NCBI GenBank assembly: GCA_017621295.1
Contig: JAGATI010000166.1
Location: 1-7,379 of the forward strand
Length of the DNA: 7,379 nt
DNA from: Clostridia bacterium
Lineage (GTDB): Bacteria; Bacillota_A; Clostridia; TANB77; CAG-508
Direction: 5' to 3'
Shown here: positions 5,717 to 7,379 of the stretch, piece by piece
Layout of the letters: each line of letters opens with the position of its first letter
Position numbering within the stretch: position 1 is the first letter of the stretch
Made by a program: the position numbers and the translations under genes
The notes under the pieces: generated by a model
Seen by the model: only the letters and a program-made list of their open reading frames with translations
Database searches by the model: none
What the model was told of the DNA's origin: nothing

Positions 5717-5745
5717 ATTTTATCATGTATTTTCCAATATGTCAA
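5717..5745 (-). promoter_or_regulatory. Strong promoter of the rpmG-secE-nusG-rplK-rplA unit
   Basis: A perfect -35 TTGACA (5740-5745), a 17-bp spacer and a -10 TAAAAT (5717-5722) preceded by TGA, which makes an extended -10. It begins only 12 bp behind the stop codon of the flavin reductase gene and gives a leader of about 65 nt before rpmG. Confidence 0.85.
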
Positions 5746-5756
5746 CATATTTTGAG

Positions 5757-6345
5757 TCATTTTTTGGTAATTTTACCCTTTCTTTTTTTCTTCTGAACTG
5801 AAAATCCGAATTTCCCAATTTTCTTACCCATTAAGTAATATCCACCATTTGAATACGCAATCAAATTGCATTTTGAAATATCAAATGCACCTTTTTCATC
5901 AATATATTTTTCATCAGCATGTATCGCTAAAACTTCTGCAATAAACATATGATGACTTCCTAATTCTTTTATTTCTTTTACTTTACACTCTACAGAAACA
6001 GGACTTTCCTTTATCATTGGACAAGATACAAAATTAGCTTTTTGCTTTGTTAACTTCATCTCTTCAAATTTATTAACTTTGGAACCTGATTTTACTCCGA
6101 CACCAATCAGTTGCATATGCAAGTTTTTCATTTGTTAAATTTATTACAAATTCACCAGAATCTTTAATTAAATTATATGAATATCTTTCTGGCCTTACAG
6201 ATATATATACCATTGCAGGATTTGTATTAATAATCCCTGTCCAAGCAACAGTTATAATATTAGACTTATCCATTGTACCACAAGATACCATAACAGCTGG
6301 TATCGGATAAATAAATGTTCCTGGCTTCCACATCATTTTTGACAT
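5757..6345 (-). CDS. Flavin reductase-like FMN-binding protein, read through a +1 frameshift
   Basis: A split-barrel flavin-binding protein of the flavin reductase-like family, which use or reduce FMN with a nicotinamide cofactor or a rubredoxin-type partner; the substrate here is unknown. The first part (codons 1-82) starts MSKMMWKPGTFIYPIPAVMV and holds NIITVAWTGIINTNPAMVYIS and SVRPERYSYNLIKDSGEFVI, ending in LAYATDWC. The second part, in the +1 frame, continues GVKSGSKVNKFEEM and ends in YLMGKKIGKFGFSVQ plus a lysine-rich tail. Joined at TGT-[C]-GGA (6096-6102) the protein is about 195 residues, normal for the family, and DWCGVKSG.. restores the conserved segment. Without the shift, translation ends eight codons later. 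The ATG (6343-6345) has an AGGAGA ribosome site. Neither half shows further damage. Confidence 0.8.
6095..6103 (-). other. Candidate +1 frameshift site in the flavin reductase gene (UGU CGG A)
   Basis: Codons 81-84 read TGG TGT CGG AGT. The family sequence continues D-W-C-G-V-K-S-G only if the C of CGG (6099) is skipped so that GGA GTA AAA is read. This is the only in-frame CGG in the gene; its other arginines are AGA or AGG. Confidence 0.7.
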
Positions 6346-6375
6346 CTTTACAATCTCCTATCTCAATAAATAAAG

Positions 6376-6381
6376 ATTATA
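6376..6381 (-). promoter_or_regulatory. Possible -10 element for the flavin reductase gene
   Basis: A perfect TATAAT on the minus strand about 30 nt upstream of the ATG. No convincing -35 lies 16-18 bp further upstream. The spacer 6346-6508 otherwise holds only weak AT-rich hairpins, the best being ATATGTAC-like arms at about 6461-6486, which might weakly terminate the NUDIX transcript. Confidence 0.3.
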
Positions 6382-6508
6382 TACAGATATCTTCATTTAT
6401 TTCTCATTTTTATTTTATATTTTAAATTTAATAACCTCTTTAATAGAGATACTAAAATATGTACATATTTTTAATTATATGTGTACTATAAAAAGTAATT
6501 ATAGCCAT

Positions 6509-6946
6509 TTAATTCTCTTCTTCATAAAAAATACTTTTTTGATATTTATTTATTATTTTTCTACTTGGAAAACATAAATTTTCTGGCAAGTTTCTTATAT
6601 CAAACCAATCAAATCTTACCAATTCATTTGTTTTTATTACCTCTATTTCTCCTGAGTATTCTAAAGCAACTAGCCCAATAGTTGCGTAATGAGCAAATTC
6701 ATTTACATCATTTTGAAAACATATTACCTTTATCTTTTTTATATCCAAATTACATTCTTCTTTTACTTTTCTTATACCAGCTTGTTCAAAAGTTTCTCCA
6801 AATTTAACCTTACCACTTGGCAAAGTCCAGGTTCCTTCTAAGTGCATATCACTATCAGCAATCTTTTCATCAGAATTTCTAAGTCCTAAAAGTATTTTAT
6901 TATCTTTTAAAATTAGAACACCGACTCCTATTCCCATTTTTTTCAT
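6509..6946 (-). CDS. NUDIX hydrolase
   Basis: A 145-residue single-domain NUDIX protein; such enzymes cleave nucleoside diphosphates linked to another group, with Mg2+. The strand ahead of the box (MGIGVGVLILKDNKILLGLR) and the EGTWTLPSGKVKFGE entry resemble the MutT/MTH1-like group. The box runs from G45 through E51, R59, E63 and E64. Two positions depart from consensus: the first Glu of REUXEE is K60, and the Gly before the last hydrophobic residue is N66. The metal-binding E63-E64 pair is kept, so activity is plausible. The ATG (6944-6946) has AAGGGG at 6955-6960. It has its own promoter about 210 nt upstream. The substrate cannot be told. Confidence 0.9.
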   Translation of the reverse strand: MKKMGIGVGVLILKDNKILLGLRNSDEKIADSDMHLEGTWTLPSGKVKFGETFEQAGIRKVKEECNLDIKKIKVICFQNDVNEFAHYATIGLVALEYSGEIEVIKTNELVRFDWFDIRNLPENLCFPSRKIINKYQKSIFYEEEN

Positions 6947-6972
6947 ATATTTTTCCCCTTTGCAAAATTTAT

Positions 6973-7068
6973 CTAAATTATATATTTTAATTCGTTAAAA
7001 TTCTTAATATTATAATCTGCATACTCTAAATCCGATTCATTCATATTCTACTTAAAGAAAACAACTTT
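6973..7068 (-). pseudogene. Possible remnant of the C-terminus of a HAD-type hydrolase gene
   Basis: In one minus-strand frame the bases read KKVVFFK, a TAG stop (7048-7050), then NMNESDLEYADYNIKNFNEL and KYII before a stop at 6973-6975. The pattern (KVVFF..., ADY.I....EL..I) resembles the C-terminal end of HAD-family phosphatases. The broken frame and lack of a ribosome site suggest a decayed fragment. A 23-codon ORF from ATG 7042-7044 is the only intact piece. The resemblance is short and judged by eye. Confidence 0.3.
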
Positions 7069-7158
7069 TTTTCTTAATAATCGAATTATAAAAATAAATT
7101 TCACATATACTTTATACAAACATTGTAATTAGTATAATAAATTAATATTATAATTTTT

Positions 7159-7187
7159 ATTATAATTTATTTAGATTAATTAGTCAA
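7159..7187 (-). promoter_or_regulatory. Promoter upstream of the NUDIX gene
   Basis: A -35 TTGACT (7182-7187), a 17-bp spacer and a perfect -10 TATAAT (7159-7164) on the minus strand. It lies just behind the 5S rRNA terminator and would give a leader of about 200 nt before the NUDIX ATG. I saw no riboswitch-like structure in that leader. Confidence 0.75.
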
Positions 7188-7204
7188 TTGATTAGCATAC
7201 ACCA

Positions 7205-7257
7205 AATATAAACAAATAAAGCATAGATTAAAAATATGAATAATTTCTAATCTATGC
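7205..7257 (-). terminator. Intrinsic terminator of the rRNA operon
   Basis: GCATAGATTA (7257-7248) and TAATCTATGC (7230-7221) form a perfect 10-bp stem with a 17-nt loop, followed in the RNA sense by TTTATTTGTTTATATTT. It lies 18 nt behind the 3' end of the 5S rRNA. Confidence 0.85.
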
Positions 7258-7274
7258 CTTATTAAAATAAAAAA

Positions 7275-7379
7275 ACCTGGCGACAACCTATTTTCTCAGC
7301 AGGGTAACCCACAAATATCTTCGGCACATTGGAGCTTGACTTCTGTGTTCGGTATGGGAACAGGTATTTCCTCCATGTA
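7275..7379 (-). rRNA. rrf: 5S ribosomal RNA, 5' end outside the window
   Basis: The minus strand carries CCTGTTCCCATACCGAACAC, AGAAGTCAAGCTC and, near the end, GTCGCCAGG, the conserved loop B/C region and the 3' strand of helix I. About 105 nt are present; roughly a dozen nt of the 5' strand of helix I lie beyond the edge. A terminator follows, so this is the end of an rRNA operon. Confidence 0.97.

Noticed and set aside
5757..6131. The second half of the flavin reductase as an independent gene of 124 codons
   Set aside because: Its first residues come from reading the upstream half out of frame, it has no ribosome site, and it would be only half a domain.
6947..7158. A riboswitch in the NUDIX leader
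   Set aside because: I saw no conserved aptamer core and no terminator-antiterminator pair; the stretch is plain AT-rich sequence apart from the possible HAD remnant.

Overview
The window is a very AT-rich stretch from a low-GC Gram-positive bacterium. It is most likely an uncultured member of the Clostridia or a relative. The support for this is strong AGGAGG ribosome sites, AGA as nearly the only arginine codon, a Firmicutes-type L10 leader, and the gene groups rpmG-secE-nusG-rplK-rplA-rplJ-rplL and plsX-acpP-rnc. Every recognisable gene lies on the minus strand, so transcription runs from high to low coordinates.

Layout in the direction of transcription: the 3' part of a 5S rRNA gene (7275-7379) with its terminator; a good promoter (7159-7187) followed by a possible remnant of a HAD hydrolase gene; a NUDIX hydrolase (6509-6946); a flavin reductase-like gene (5757-6345) that needs a +1 frameshift; a strong promoter (5717-5745) with a hairpin at the predicted 5' end of the transcript; rpmG, secE (with an unusual 60-residue acidic tail), nusG (which also needs a +1 frameshift, right behind its start), rplK and rplA; an L10 autoregulatory leader with an intrinsic terminator (3103-3222); rplJ and rplL; a terminator (1834-1872). 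Next comes a 288-bp spacer with three 23-bp tandem repeats and a promoter, then plsX, acpP (own promoter and a long leader hairpin), a terminator, and the first 22 codons of rnc at the window edge. The usual rpoB-rpoC pair does not follow rplL.

The genes form two functional blocks. One makes the transcription, translation and export core: L33, SecE, NusG, and the L11, L1, L10 and L7/L12 stalk proteins. The other links phospholipid and fatty acid synthesis (PlsX, ACP) to RNase III.

The most interesting observation is that two otherwise intact conserved genes, nusG and the flavin reductase, each lose frame by one extra base at the same kind of site. In both, a U-ending codon is followed by CGG AGW AAA, and the protein resumes if the ribosome skips the C and reads GGA. 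Reading by eye, I found no other in-frame CGG codon in the window; the other arginine codons are AGA, one AGG and two CGT. This fits a genome in which CGG is unassigned or starved and triggers +1 frameshifting. Two assembly errors or two young mutations remain possible.
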